Positions 1 through 6,982 of a stretch of DNA of 22,073 bases are shown piece after piece; position 1 is the first letter of the stretch, and each line of letters starts with the position of its first letter. Below the pieces are notes generated by a model. The model ran no database searches and had not been told where the DNA came from. It saw only the letters and a list, made by a program, of their open reading frames with translations. The stretch is from a virus. The translations under genes and the position numbers were made by a program. Location of the stretch: positions 1-22,073 of the IMG/VR virus record IMGVR_UViG_3300044237_000942; one strand, 5' to 3'.

Positions 1-1
1 A

Positions 2-97
2 GAAAATTATGGTGATTTCAAGATTACAGATGAAGAAACAAATATCAAAACCTCCTTTAAAGAAGAAAAAGAAGAAGGTAAAAAAGAAAGCTGGTAA
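2..97 (+). CDS. C-terminal end of an upstream gene (partial, alternative frame A)
   Basis: This open frame enters from the left edge and stops at TAA 95-97. It encodes about 31 residues beginning ENYGDFKITDEETN and ending in a Glu/Lys-rich tail (KEEGKKESW). The start and most of the protein lie outside the window, so no function can be given. Codon choice is ordinary for this genome. A second open frame covers nearly the same bases and ends at 101, overlapping the next start. The purine-rich run at 59-90 gives charged residues in either frame. I cannot tell which frame is the real upstream gene, or whether both are used. Confidence 0.4.
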   Translation, partial: ENYGDFKITDEETNIKTSFKEEKEEGKKESW

Positions 98-101
98 GTA
101 A
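30..101 (+). CDS. Short lysine-rich ORF or end of upstream gene (alternative frame B)
   Basis: This frame is open from the left edge and has ATG codons at 9 and 30. It ends MKKQISKPPLKKKKKKVKKK followed by AGK and TAA at 99-101. The stop shares its last A with the next gene's ATG at 101, the TAATG coupling used at most other junctions here, which favours this frame. If it starts at 30 it is a 23-residue, strongly basic peptide; otherwise it is the basic tail of a longer protein. Basic tails like this often contact nucleic acid, but that is speculation here. No clear ribosome binding site precedes ATG 30. Confidence 0.4.
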   Translation: MKKQISKPPLKKKKKKVKKKAGK

Positions 102-766
102 TGGCAGTTTCTGGAAGCAAAGATTTTGAATTAGATGTAGCAGAATATATCGAAGAAGCTTATGAACGTTGTGGTATAGAGGTTCGGACAGGGTATGATT
201 TAAAAAGTGCCAAAAGATCCTTAAATCTTTTATTAGCAGAATGGGCGAACAGAGGTTTAAATCAATGGACAATCAAACAAAGAACGTTAAGTCTAACTTT
301 GGCTGATGGTGAATATGATTTGGGTACAGATGTTATTGATGTACTCTCTGCGGTTGTAAGAAGAAGTGGTACAGATTTAACCATGCAAAGGATAAGTAGA
401 GATGCTTTTTTAGCTATTCCTACTAAAACAACACAAGGAAGACCCACACAATATTTTTTAGATAGACAGTTAACACCTAATTTAAAAATATGGCCTATTC
501 CAGAAAATAGTACAGACACAATTATTTATGATGCCATTACCAGAATGGATGATGCGGATACACAAGTAAACACATTAGATTTACCTTTTCGTTTTTACCC
601 TTGTTTAGTCGCAGGTTTGGCTTATTATATTTCAATGAAACGATCTCCAGAAAGAGTTCAGTTATTGAAAACAGTATATGAAGAAGAGTTTCAAAGAGCC
701 GCAGCAGAGGATGATGATCGAGTTTCTTTAAAACTACAACCTGATATGCAGTATTTGAGGTTATAA
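101..766 (+). CDS. Head-tail connector/adaptor protein, P22 gp4-like
   Basis: 221 residues. The N-terminal half contains the pattern IEEAYERCGIEVRTGYDLKS, then ARRSLN-type and WANRGLNQWT segments (about residues 18-57). This pattern recurs in marine phage proteins that sit between portal and tail and resemble the P22 gp4 tail accessory factor. That family is mostly helical and forms a ring under the portal. The middle (about 60-150) is predicted to be beta-rich, and the end is acidic and helical (EEEFQRAAAEDDDR). ATG 101 overlaps the upstream stop, and its own TAA overlaps the next ATG at 766, so translation is probably coupled. P22 gp4 is shorter and has peptidoglycan hydrolase activity; I see no basis for claiming that activity here. 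The connector role is inferred from sequence pattern and position. Confidence 0.55.
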   Translation: MAVSGSKDFELDVAEYIEEAYERCGIEVRTGYDLKSAKRSLNLLLAEWANRGLNQWTIKQRTLSLTLADGEYDLGTDVIDVLSAVVRRSGTDLTMQRISRDAFLAIPTKTTQGRPTQYFLDRQLTPNLKIWPIPENSTDTIIYDAITRMDDADTQVNTLDLPFRFYPCLVAGLAYYISMKRSPERVQLLKTVYEEEFQRAAAEDDDRVSLKLQPDMQYLRL

Positions 767-1071
767 TGACACGATATGCTTCTAACAAAAATGCTTTTGG
801 TATATCAGATAGATCTGGATTTAGGTACAGATTAAGGGATATGAAGAAGGAATGGAATGGTTTGATTGTAGGTCCAGATGAGTTTGAAGAAAAACATCCT
901 CAACTTCATCCAAAAAAACAACCTGCTGATCCAGAATCTTTACGAGAACCGAGACCAGACACTAGGGAGACACTAAAAGTTTTTGTAAACAAAGACACAG
1001 TGGAAACTCCTAATGCTACTTTAATACGAGGTATTTCTAAAGTAGGGGAAGTTACGGTGACAACATCATGA
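766..1071 (+). CDS. Small conserved phage structural protein ending VGEVTVTT
   Basis: 101 residues, basic at the N-terminus. It carries the pattern ISDRSGFRYRLRDMKKEWNG (residues 13-32), then a Pro/Lys-rich stretch with DEFEEKHPQLHPKKQPADPE. I associate this pattern with small proteins next to the connector gene in marine phages. Function is unknown. The last residues, VGEVTVTT-S (93-101), nearly match the end of the 97-aa protein at 17848-18141, which suggests a shared docking or strand-exchange tail. Start ATG 766 overlaps the upstream TAA, and the TGA at 1069-1071 overlaps the next ATG at 1068. Probably a neck or tail component, inferred from context only. Confidence 0.6.
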   Translation: MTRYASNKNAFGISDRSGFRYRLRDMKKEWNGLIVGPDEFEEKHPQLHPKKQPADPESLREPRPDTRETLKVFVNKDTVETPNATLIRGISKVGEVTVTTS

Positions 1072-1715
1072 GCTTTACTCTTGCTACGTTAAAATCAGCT
1101 ATACAAGATTATACACAAAATGATGAAACTAATTTTGTTTCTAATCTTAATAATTTTATAAGATTAGCAGAAGAAAGAATATTTAAATCTGTACAATTAA
1201 ATTATTTTAGAAAAAACGCTGCAGGTTCAATGTCTTCTGGAAATAGATTTCTTGCTTGTCCTACTGATTTTATAGCACCTTACTCTTTGAGTATAACAAA
1301 TAGCAGTAATATAGAATTTTTGTTGTTTAAAGATTTAGATTTTATTCAAACGTATACACCAGACTCTTCTACTACAGGTGTTCCTAAATATTATGCTCAA
1401 TTTGATGTAGATAATTTTATACTAGCTCCAACTCCAAATGCTAATTTTACAACAACGTTAAGTTACTTTTATCGACCCGCAAGTTTAACTGCAGGAGCGG
1501 ATAGTGGCACTACTTGGATTAGTGAAAATGCAGAAGTGGCTCTTTTGTATGGTTCTTTAGTTGAAGCCTATATATACATGAAAGGTGAACAAGATGTTCT
1601 TAGTGCATATAATTCTAAGTTTACTGAAGCGTTATCGAGAGTAAAAAGTCTTGGTGAAGCTAATGAAGTTTCTGATACCTATAGAACTGGTTTAATTAGA
1701 AGGCAAAAAACATGA
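1068..1715 (+). CDS. Phage adaptor-family protein (head-tail joining)
   Basis: 215 residues. The pattern includes an N-terminal helical part with LNNFIRLAEERIFKSVQ (about 27-43), a beta-rich centre with SSGNRFLACPTDFIAPYSL (about 56-74), GVPKYYAQFD, ILAPTPNA and SYFYRPASLT. The C-terminal helices contain EVALLYGSLVEAYIYMKGEQ. This matches a family common in tailed phages of many hosts and usually labelled phage adaptor or head-tail protein. Its role is probably to bridge the connector and the tail hub. It sits directly after two other neck-type genes and overlaps both neighbours by four bases (ATGA at 1068 and 1712). The family call rests on remembered sequence pattern; the exact structural position is not shown. 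Confidence 0.6.
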   Translation: MSFTLATLKSAIQDYTQNDETNFVSNLNNFIRLAEERIFKSVQLNYFRKNAAGSMSSGNRFLACPTDFIAPYSLSITNSSNIEFLLFKDLDFIQTYTPDSSTTGVPKYYAQFDVDNFILAPTPNANFTTTLSYFYRPASLTAGADSGTTWISENAEVALLYGSLVEAYIYMKGEQDVLSAYNSKFTEALSRVKSLGEANEVSDTYRTGLIRRQKT

Positions 1716-2005
1716 TTACAGATGCTTTGAATATGTCAAAAGATTTTTCTGTTGGTATTAAAACAATAGACAATAGAGGATTTACACCAGAGGAGGTAGC
1801 AAAAAGATGTGTAGACAAAATTATATCTATATCTGATTCAGCACATCCTGCGATTCAAGAACAAGCTAGAGAATATAAAAATAGTTTAGAAAAAGTAATT
1901 GCTCATTATATGAAAGAGGCTATTAAAAGTGATAGAACTACTGTATATAATGCTATTAAAGATTCTGGTAATATAAAATTGGCAGAGTATATAAGGAGAT
2001 TATAA
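1712..2005 (+). CDS. Small helical phage protein, function unknown
   Basis: 97 residues, mostly alpha-helical by composition. It contains FTPEEVAKRCVDKIISISDS (24-43), then HPAIQEQAREYKNSLEKVIAHYMKEAIKSDRTT and a basic end (AEYIRRL). Similar small proteins with an FTPEE..VDKI..I pattern occur in marine phage structural operons. None has a role I can name with confidence. AGAAGG upstream of ATG 1712 is a reasonable ribosome binding site, and the start overlaps the previous TGA. A second ATG lies at 1730, six codons further in, so a slightly shorter product is possible. Its place between adaptor and fibre genes fits an assembly factor or a minor structural protein. Confidence 0.6.
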   Translation: MITDALNMSKDFSVGIKTIDNRGFTPEEVAKRCVDKIISISDSAHPAIQEQAREYKNSLEKVIAHYMKEAIKSDRTTVYNAIKDSGNIKLAEYIRRL

Positions 2006-2442
2006 TGGCTTTTACTAATAATTTTTTATGCACATCTTTTAAAGTAGAATTGTTAAAAGGAGTTCATAATTTTAGTTCTTCTGGTGGTAATACCTTTAAC
2101 ATAGCTTTATATGATAATAACGCTAGTTTTAATGCTTCAACTACGGCCTACACTACTAGTAATGAAATAAGTGGAACTAATTACACTGCTAAAGGTCAAG
2201 CACTTAATCCAGTAACTCCAACTTCAAGTGGAACAACGGCTATTGTTGATTTTGCTGACGAAACTTTTTCAAGTGTTACCATATCTAACGTAAGAGGAGC
2301 TTTGATATTTAACGACACTGCTTCTGGTGATCCTGCAGTTGCTGTATTAGATTTTGGTGCAGACAAAGCGGCTAGTAGCGGTGATTTTACAATTGTTTTT
2401 CCAACGGCAGATGCGAGTAATGCGATCATAAGGATTGCGTAA
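2005..2442 (+). CDS. Small beta-rich virion protein preceding the fibre block
   Basis: 145 residues, rich in Thr, Ser, Ala and Asn, and almost certainly beta-structured. It begins MAFTNNFLCTSFKVELLKG, with FNIALYDNNASFNASTTAY near residues 30-48 and a hydrophobic GALIFND segment near 97-103. It ends in ADASNAIIRIA. I recognise this as a family found beside tail-fibre genes in uncultured marine phages, but it has no assigned function. It is preceded by AAGGAG (1993-1998) with good spacing to ATG 2005. Its TAA overlaps ATG 2442 of the first long fibre, so the two are probably made together. It may be a fibre base, cap or decoration protein; that is inference. Confidence 0.6.
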   Translation: MAFTNNFLCTSFKVELLKGVHNFSSSGGNTFNIALYDNNASFNASTTAYTTSNEISGTNYTAKGQALNPVTPTSSGTTAIVDFADETFSSVTISNVRGALIFNDTASGDPAVAVLDFGADKAASSGDFTIVFPTADASNAIIRIA

Positions 2443-4733
2443 TGGCCTTAGTTTTAAAAGATAGAGTAAAGGAAACTACAACAACAACGGGTACAGGAGC
2501 AATAACTCTTGCTGGTGCTGTTAGTAACTTTCAAACTTTTACTTCTGTCCTTTCTAATGCTGATACCACTTACTATGCTATTATTGACGATACTAATAAT
2601 GAATTTGAAGTTGGTTTAGGAACCTTTGCATCAAGTGGAACTACTCTCACTAGAACCACTATATTAGAAAGCTCTAACTCCGGTAGTGCGGTAAATTTAG
2701 GTACAGGCACTAAACAAGTGTTTATGACGTATCCTGCAGAGAAATCTGTGTTTCTTGATGCTAATAATCATGTAGAACTTACTGGTGGAGCGATATCTCT
2801 TAAAAATGCAGGGTCACAATCTCGTATTGATTTTTACTGTGAATCAAGCAATGCACATTATGCTAGACTACAAGCACCAGCACACTCTGCTTTTTCTGGA
2901 AATGTTACAATTACTCTTCCTGCAACGACAGATACACTTGTGGGAAAAACAACGACAGATACATTAACTAATAAGACATTAACAAGTCCTACTATTTCAA
3001 GTCCTGCCATAACTGGAACAGCTACATTTGGTGGTTCTAGTGGAGTAAGCATATCTCAAGGTGCAGTATCTATAAAAAATGGTGGTACTCAATCCTATGT
3101 AGATTTCTACTGCGAATCAAGTAACGCTCACTATGCAAGGCTTCAAGCACCAGCTCATTCAGCTTTCAGTGGTAACATTACTCTTACCTTACCTGCAACA
3201 ACCGACACTTTAGTAGGTAAAACAACTACAGATACTCTTACAAATAAAACACTTACAAGTCCTACAATTAGTGGTGCATCCACAACAATAGCAAGTCCTG
3301 CGATTACTGGCACTGCAACTTTTGGTGGAGCTAGTGGTGTAAGTATATCACAAGGTGCAATTTCAATAAAAAATGGTGGTACTCAGTCTTATGTAGATTT
3401 TTATTGTGAGTCATCAAATGCTCACTACGCAAGATTACAAGCACCCGCACATTCGGCTTTTAGTGGTAACATTACTCTAACAATGCCTGCTACTACTGGA
3501 ACAATTGCATTAACCTCCGATGTTCAAACAACAGAACAAATACAAGACCTTATAGGAGCCATGTTTAGCTCCAACACAGAAACAGGTATTACAGTTGATT
3601 ATCAAGATGATGATGGTACGATTGATTTAGTTATTGCTGATGCATCTACAAGCGCAAAAGGATTGGCTTCATTTTCTTCAGATGATTTTAGTGTAAGTTC
3701 TGGTGCAGTTACGATTAAGTCTAGTGGTATTACAAATACACAACTTGCAGGATCAATAGCTAATTCTAAACTAGCAAATTCTTCTGTAAGTTTTGGAGGA
3801 ATATCTTTAGCTTTAGGTGCTTCTGATGCGACACCTGCTTTTGATTTATCTGACGCAACAAATTATCCAACAAGTAGTTTGTCTGGTACAATTACAAATG
3901 CACAACTCGCAGGTTCTATCGCTAATTCTAAACTAGCTAATAGTTCAATTACAGTATCAGATGGTTCTAATACAACTGCCACTGCGTTAGGTGGCACAAT
4001 AACATTTTCTGGAACGAGTAATGAAGTTGATGTTGCAGAGAGTTCTGGAACGATAACAGTTGGTTTACCTAATGATGTTACAGTAAGCAACAATCTTACA
4101 GTTTCAGGAAACTTAACTGTATCTGGTACGACCACACAAACAGGCGCTGTAACCACAAACGATAACTTTAATATATTATCTAATAACAATAGTGCTAATA
4201 ACACAGATTTTGGTTTGGCAGGTAAATACGTAGAATCTAGCACAACAAAATATGCAGGTATTTTTTATGATGCTTCAACTGACAATACTTTTAGATTATT
4301 TTGTGATACTCAAACAGAACCATCTACAACAGTAAATACAAGTGCTACTGGATATGCAGCTGCTAATTTAATTATAGGTGCTTTAACCGCTTCTGGTATA
4401 ACTATTGGATCCACCGCAGTTAGTGCTACAGCTGCTGAATTAAATATACTTGATGGAGTAACTGCTACTACTTCTGAATTGAATATACTTGATGGAGTAA
4501 CTGCTACTACTTCTGAATTGAATATACTTGATGGTGTAACTTCAACAACCTCAGAGTTAAACTTACTTGATGGAGACACATCTGCAAGTTCTTCTATAAC
4601 TATAGCAGACGCTGATCGATTTATTGTAAATGATAATGGAACTATGAAACAGATAGCAGCATCAGATTTAAAAACATACACAGTTGCAGCATCGGCAGAC
4701 GATGCAACAGCATTAGCAATCGCATTGGGGTAA
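2442..4733 (+). CDS. Tail fibre/adhesin 1, repeat-rich, without S74 chaperone
   Basis: 763 residues. The N-terminal module (about 1-107, MALVLKDRVKETTTTTGTG to the VFMTYPAEKSVF segment) is a widespread phage structural start domain, probably the virion attachment part. Residues 118-355 hold nearly three copies of a 91-98-residue module that includes SSNAHYARLQAPAHSAFSGN. A Ser/Thr/Asn-rich beta shaft follows, with two NAQLAGSIANSKLANSS-like segments. Near the end are four tandem 13-residue units of ELNILDGVTATTS type (666-717), then a tail containing DADRFIVNDNGTMKQIAASD. This end is common in marine phage fibres. No S74 Ser-Asp pair and no terminal coiled-coil are present, unlike the four later fibres, so trimerisation must depend on something else. 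It probably binds a surface receptor or forms a shaft. The fibre role is well supported; the target is unknown. Confidence 0.8.
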   Translation: MALVLKDRVKETTTTTGTGAITLAGAVSNFQTFTSVLSNADTTYYAIIDDTNNEFEVGLGTFASSGTTLTRTTILESSNSGSAVNLGTGTKQVFMTYPAEKSVFLDANNHVELTGGAISLKNAGSQSRIDFYCESSNAHYARLQAPAHSAFSGNVTITLPATTDTLVGKTTTDTLTNKTLTSPTISSPAITGTATFGGSSGVSISQGAVSIKNGGTQSYVDFYCESSNAHYARLQAPAHSAFSGNITLTLPATTDTLVGKTTTDTLTNKTLTSPTISGASTTIASPAITGTATFGGASGVSISQGAISIKNGGTQSYVDFYCESSNAHYARLQAPAHSAFSGNITLTMPATTGTIALTSDVQTTEQIQDLIGAMFSSNTETGITVDYQDDDGTIDLVIADASTSAKGLASFSSDDFSVSSGAVTIKSSGITNTQLAGSIANSKLANSSVSFGGISLALGASDATPAFDLSDATNYPTSSLSGTITNAQLAGSIANSKLANSSITVSDGSNTTATALGGTITFSGTSNEVDVAESSGTITVGLPNDVTVSNNLTVSGNLTVSGTTTQTGAVTTNDNFNILSNNNSANNTDFGLAGKYVESSTTKYAGIFYDASTDNTFRLFCDTQTEPSTTVNTSATGYAAANLIIGALTASGITIGSTAVSATAAELNILDGVTATTSELNILDGVTATTSELNILDGVTSTTSELNLLDGDTSASSSITIADADRFIVNDNGTMKQIAASDLKTYTVAASADDATALAIALG
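2793..3508 (+). repeat. Three diverged copies of a 91-98-residue module in fibre 1
   Basis: The copies start at 2793, about 3066 and about 3360 (protein residues 118, 209 and 307); the third is shortened. A 21-residue core, ESSNAHYARLQAPAHSAFSG plus N, is identical in all three. Its codons differ at 14 of 21 positions between copies 1 and 2 and at 10 of 21 between copies 2 and 3, all synonymous. Copies 1 and 2 also share TTDTLVGKTTTDTLTNKTLT. Confidence 0.9.
4437..4592 (+). repeat. Four tandem 39-bp units (ELNILDGVTATTS) in fibre 1
   Basis: Units start at 4437, 4476, 4515 and 4554. The first two differ by one base (tta/ttg in codon 2). The third differs in the last five codons, and the fourth has become ELNLLDGDTSASS. 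The gradient of identity points to recent unequal duplication at the first two units. Confidence 0.9.
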
Positions 4734-4736
4734 GAT

Positions 4737-5096
4737 ATGGCAAATACATTTAAGGTAAAAACAAACGCAGCCATGCCTGCTTCATCTGGTACACCTTTGA
4801 CATTATATACTTGTCCAGGAACAGATACGAACACAAAAGCTGTTGTTTTAGGATTGATTCTTTGTAATGTTCATACCTCTCAAGTTACTGTTAGTGTGCA
4901 TTTAGAGTCTAATACAAGTGATACTGAATCTAATGAAAATGTAAAATTACTAAGTGATGTTCCTATACCAGTAGGAAGTTCTTTAGAAGTTTTAGCTGGT
5001 AATAAAGTTGTATTGCAAGGCACTGATGTTATGAAGATAGATTGTTCTGTTGCTGCTAAAATAGACGCAACTCTTAGTGTTATGGAGATCACATAA
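4737..5096 (+). CDS. Small beta-rich phage structural protein
   Basis: 119 residues. It begins MANTFKVKTNAAMPASSGTP, then TLYTCPGTDTNTKAVVLGL and alternating hydrophobic strands (QVTVSVHLES, SLEVLAGNKVVLQ, TLSVMEIT). Proteins of this size and pattern are common next to tail-fibre genes in cyanophages and other marine phages; no function is established that I know of. An all-beta fold is likely. ATG 4737 lies three bases after the stop of fibre 1, and its TAA overlaps ATG 5096 of fibre 2. Its place between two fibre genes suggests a collar, adaptor or decoration protein for one of them. Confidence 0.6.
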   Translation: MANTFKVKTNAAMPASSGTPLTLYTCPGTDTNTKAVVLGLILCNVHTSQVTVSVHLESNTSDTESNENVKLLSDVPIPVGSSLEVLAGNKVVLQGTDVMKIDCSVAAKIDATLSVMEIT

Positions 5097-6982
5097 TGGC
5101 CTACATTGGTATTGATGCCAAAAAAGATATTAGATTAAACGCCACCTCTGATTTAGATCTAACGTCTGATAGCACTACTATTAAATTTGGTGCTGATGAT
5201 GATGTTACACTGACTCATGTACATAATACTGGATTATTATTAAACTCAACAAATCAATTTCAATTTGGTGATAGTGGTACATACATACACCAATCTGCTG
5301 ATGGTGTTTTAGATTTAGTTTCTGATACAGAGATTGAGATAAATGCAACAACAATAGATATAAATGGTAATGCAGATATAAGTGGTAATGCTACGATTGG
5401 TGGATCAACTGTTACTGATAGTAATATGTTAAATATACAAGGAGATGGTTCTTCTGTTAATGTAGGTGCTGTTTTTAATAAAACGAATAGCACTGCTCAG
5501 ATATGGTCTACACAAGTAAGAAACTCAGATAATGCTTTTTTAATTCATAATTATACTGCAAATTCAACTCCTTTAATTATATCAACGGCAGGAGCAGCTA
5601 CTTTTAATTCTACTGCTACTTTTGGTGGGAACATTACAACATCTGTTGATAACACTGTTATAGCTCCTTATGGGTCGTTTGTAGGGTTTGTTAAGAAAAG
5701 TGGCACAGCAGGTTCTATTTCTTATGCTAGTTCACAAAGTTTAATATTTTCACAATCTGATGCAAGCTCTTTGTCTGATCCATCAAGTGAAACTTATAGT
5801 GAAAAAATGAGGATAGATTCTGATGGTGATATTTTTATAGGAACAAGTTCAGATATAGCACCTACAAATGGAACTAATTTATATATTTCTGATGGTACTG
5901 TTAGCCGTTTTGGGTTGGAAAAAACTGGTAGTGACGCAAGAAAATTTTCAATTGGAAATGGAGGTACATATTTAAACATTTATGATGAAACTGCTGATGC
6001 AGAACGCATGAGGATAGGGTCAGGTGGAGAAGTAGCAATAGATACTGATACTTTTTACGTAGATGCAGCTAATAATAGAGTTGGTATTAGATCAACTAAT
6101 CCTCATGCTTTTTTTGATGTTAAATGTGGCTCAGATTCAAGAGTTTTATTTATAGATAGTGGTGGTGATCCAGAAATTGTTGCTATTAATGACGCAAATA
6201 CAGCTTATGGACATTTACTACTTGATGGTAATACTATTCGTTTTAAAATTTCTAATAATGAAAAAATGAGGATTGATAGCTCTGGTCATGTTTTTGTTGC
6301 AAAAACTAGTTCAGCATTAGCTACTGTTGGATCAGAGCTTTTAAATGATGGTAGAATTGTTGCTACGGCAGATAATCAGAATGTTTTATTAATTAATAGG
6401 AAAACTTCTAATGGCAGTCTTGCTACTTTTTACAAAGATGGCAGTGAGGTAGGAAATATTGTAACAGAAGCAGATACTATTTCAATTGGATCAGGTGACA
6501 CTGGATTAAAGCTTGTTCCCTCTCTTGATGCGTTATTACCCTATAATAATTCAAGTCTTTCTAATCGTGATGATGCTATTGATTTAGGTTATAATACTGT
6601 ACGTTTTGATGATATTTATGCAACTAATGGAACAATTCAAACGTCAGATGAAAAAGAAAAAAATACTATAGTAGACAGTGATTTAGGTTTAGATTTTATT
6701 AAAAGACTTTCTCCAAAAAGTTATAAATTTAATAATAAAACTAGAACTCATTATGGATTAATTGCTCAAGATGTTGAAACTGTATTATCTGACATAAGTA
6801 AATCAAACACTGATTTTGCAGGTTTAATTAAAGGTGATATTAGTGAAAATCAAGATGGTAGTAATTATCGTTATGGCCTTAGGTATACAGAATTAATTGC
6901 ACCTATGATTAAAGCATTGCAAGAAGCAAATGAAAAAATAGAAACATTAGAAGCAAGAATAGCTAAATTAGAAGGAGGATAA
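5096..6982 (+). CDS. Tail fibre 2 with C-terminal peptidase S74 chaperone
   Basis: 628 residues. The N-terminal part (MAYIGIDAKKDIRLNATSD onward) is a beta-rich attachment and shaft region. The motif (E/K)(K/R)MRI followed by a Gly-containing turn occurs at residues 236, 303 and 389. A module with DAIDLGYNTVRFDDIYATNG precedes the chaperone. The S74 domain starts at S517-D518 in TSDEKEKNT, with the partner Lys at 522; in the endosialidase family cleavage falls between that Ser and Asp. GLIAQDVETV and YTELIAPMIKALQEANEKIE follow, then a coiled-coil ending LEARIAKLEGG. The domain is about 111 residues, normal for the family. The chaperone trimerises the fibre and is released. The last codons contain GAAGGAGG (6971-6978), the ribosome binding site of the next fibre. 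Receptor unknown. Confidence 0.85.
   Translation: MAYIGIDAKKDIRLNATSDLDLTSDSTTIKFGADDDVTLTHVHNTGLLLNSTNQFQFGDSGTYIHQSADGVLDLVSDTEIEINATTIDINGNADISGNATIGGSTVTDSNMLNIQGDGSSVNVGAVFNKTNSTAQIWSTQVRNSDNAFLIHNYTANSTPLIISTAGAATFNSTATFGGNITTSVDNTVIAPYGSFVGFVKKSGTAGSISYASSQSLIFSQSDASSLSDPSSETYSEKMRIDSDGDIFIGTSSDIAPTNGTNLYISDGTVSRFGLEKTGSDARKFSIGNGGTYLNIYDETADAERMRIGSGGEVAIDTDTFYVDAANNRVGIRSTNPHAFFDVKCGSDSRVLFIDSGGDPEIVAINDANTAYGHLLLDGNTIRFKISNNEKMRIDSSGHVFVAKTSSALATVGSELLNDGRIVATADNQNVLLINRKTSNGSLATFYKDGSEVGNIVTEADTISIGSGDTGLKLVPSLDALLPYNNSSLSNRDDAIDLGYNTVRFDDIYATNGTIQTSDEKEKNTIVDSDLGLDFIKRLSPKSYKFNNKTRTHYGLIAQDVETVLSDISKSNTDFAGLIKGDISENQDGSNYRYGLRYTELIAPMIKALQEANEKIETLEARIAKLEGG
6950..6978 (+). repeat. 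29-bp exact repeat, copy 1 (end of fibre 2)
   Basis: Identical over 29 bases to 11430-11458 at the end of fibre 4. It encodes EARIAKLEG and part of the next Gly in the terminal coiled-coil, and includes the ribosome binding site. The end of fibre 3 (about 9272-9299) is a diverged version. Confidence 0.9.
6971..6978 (+). promoter_or_regulatory. Shine-Dalgarno site inside the end of fibre 2
   Basis: GAAGGAGG is part of the codons for the final Glu-Gly-Gly of fibre 2 and lies four bases before ATG 6983. It is a near-perfect anti-16S match and decides the start of fibre 3. Comparable sites end fibre 3 (GAAGGAG at 9293-9299, before ATG 9307), fibre 4 (GAAGGAGG at 11451-11458, before ATG 11464) and fibre 5 (GGAG at 14926-14929, before ATG 14937). 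Confidence 0.8.

Noticed and set aside
1675-1690. Further CTATAG matches as phage promoters (also near 10268, 10613 and 12895)
   Set aside because: All lie inside genes, lack the CGAC-type upstream part, and are expected by chance in AT-rich DNA.
2793-3508. Regular repeats as a CRISPR array
   Set aside because: Repeats are in-frame protein modules of 270-300 bp with codon-level variation, not short identical repeats with unique spacers.
4310-4834. 174-residue open frame on the - strand
   Set aside because: Antisense to the fibre 1 tandem repeats; its own repeats (VVAVTPSSIFNSE) are just their complement.
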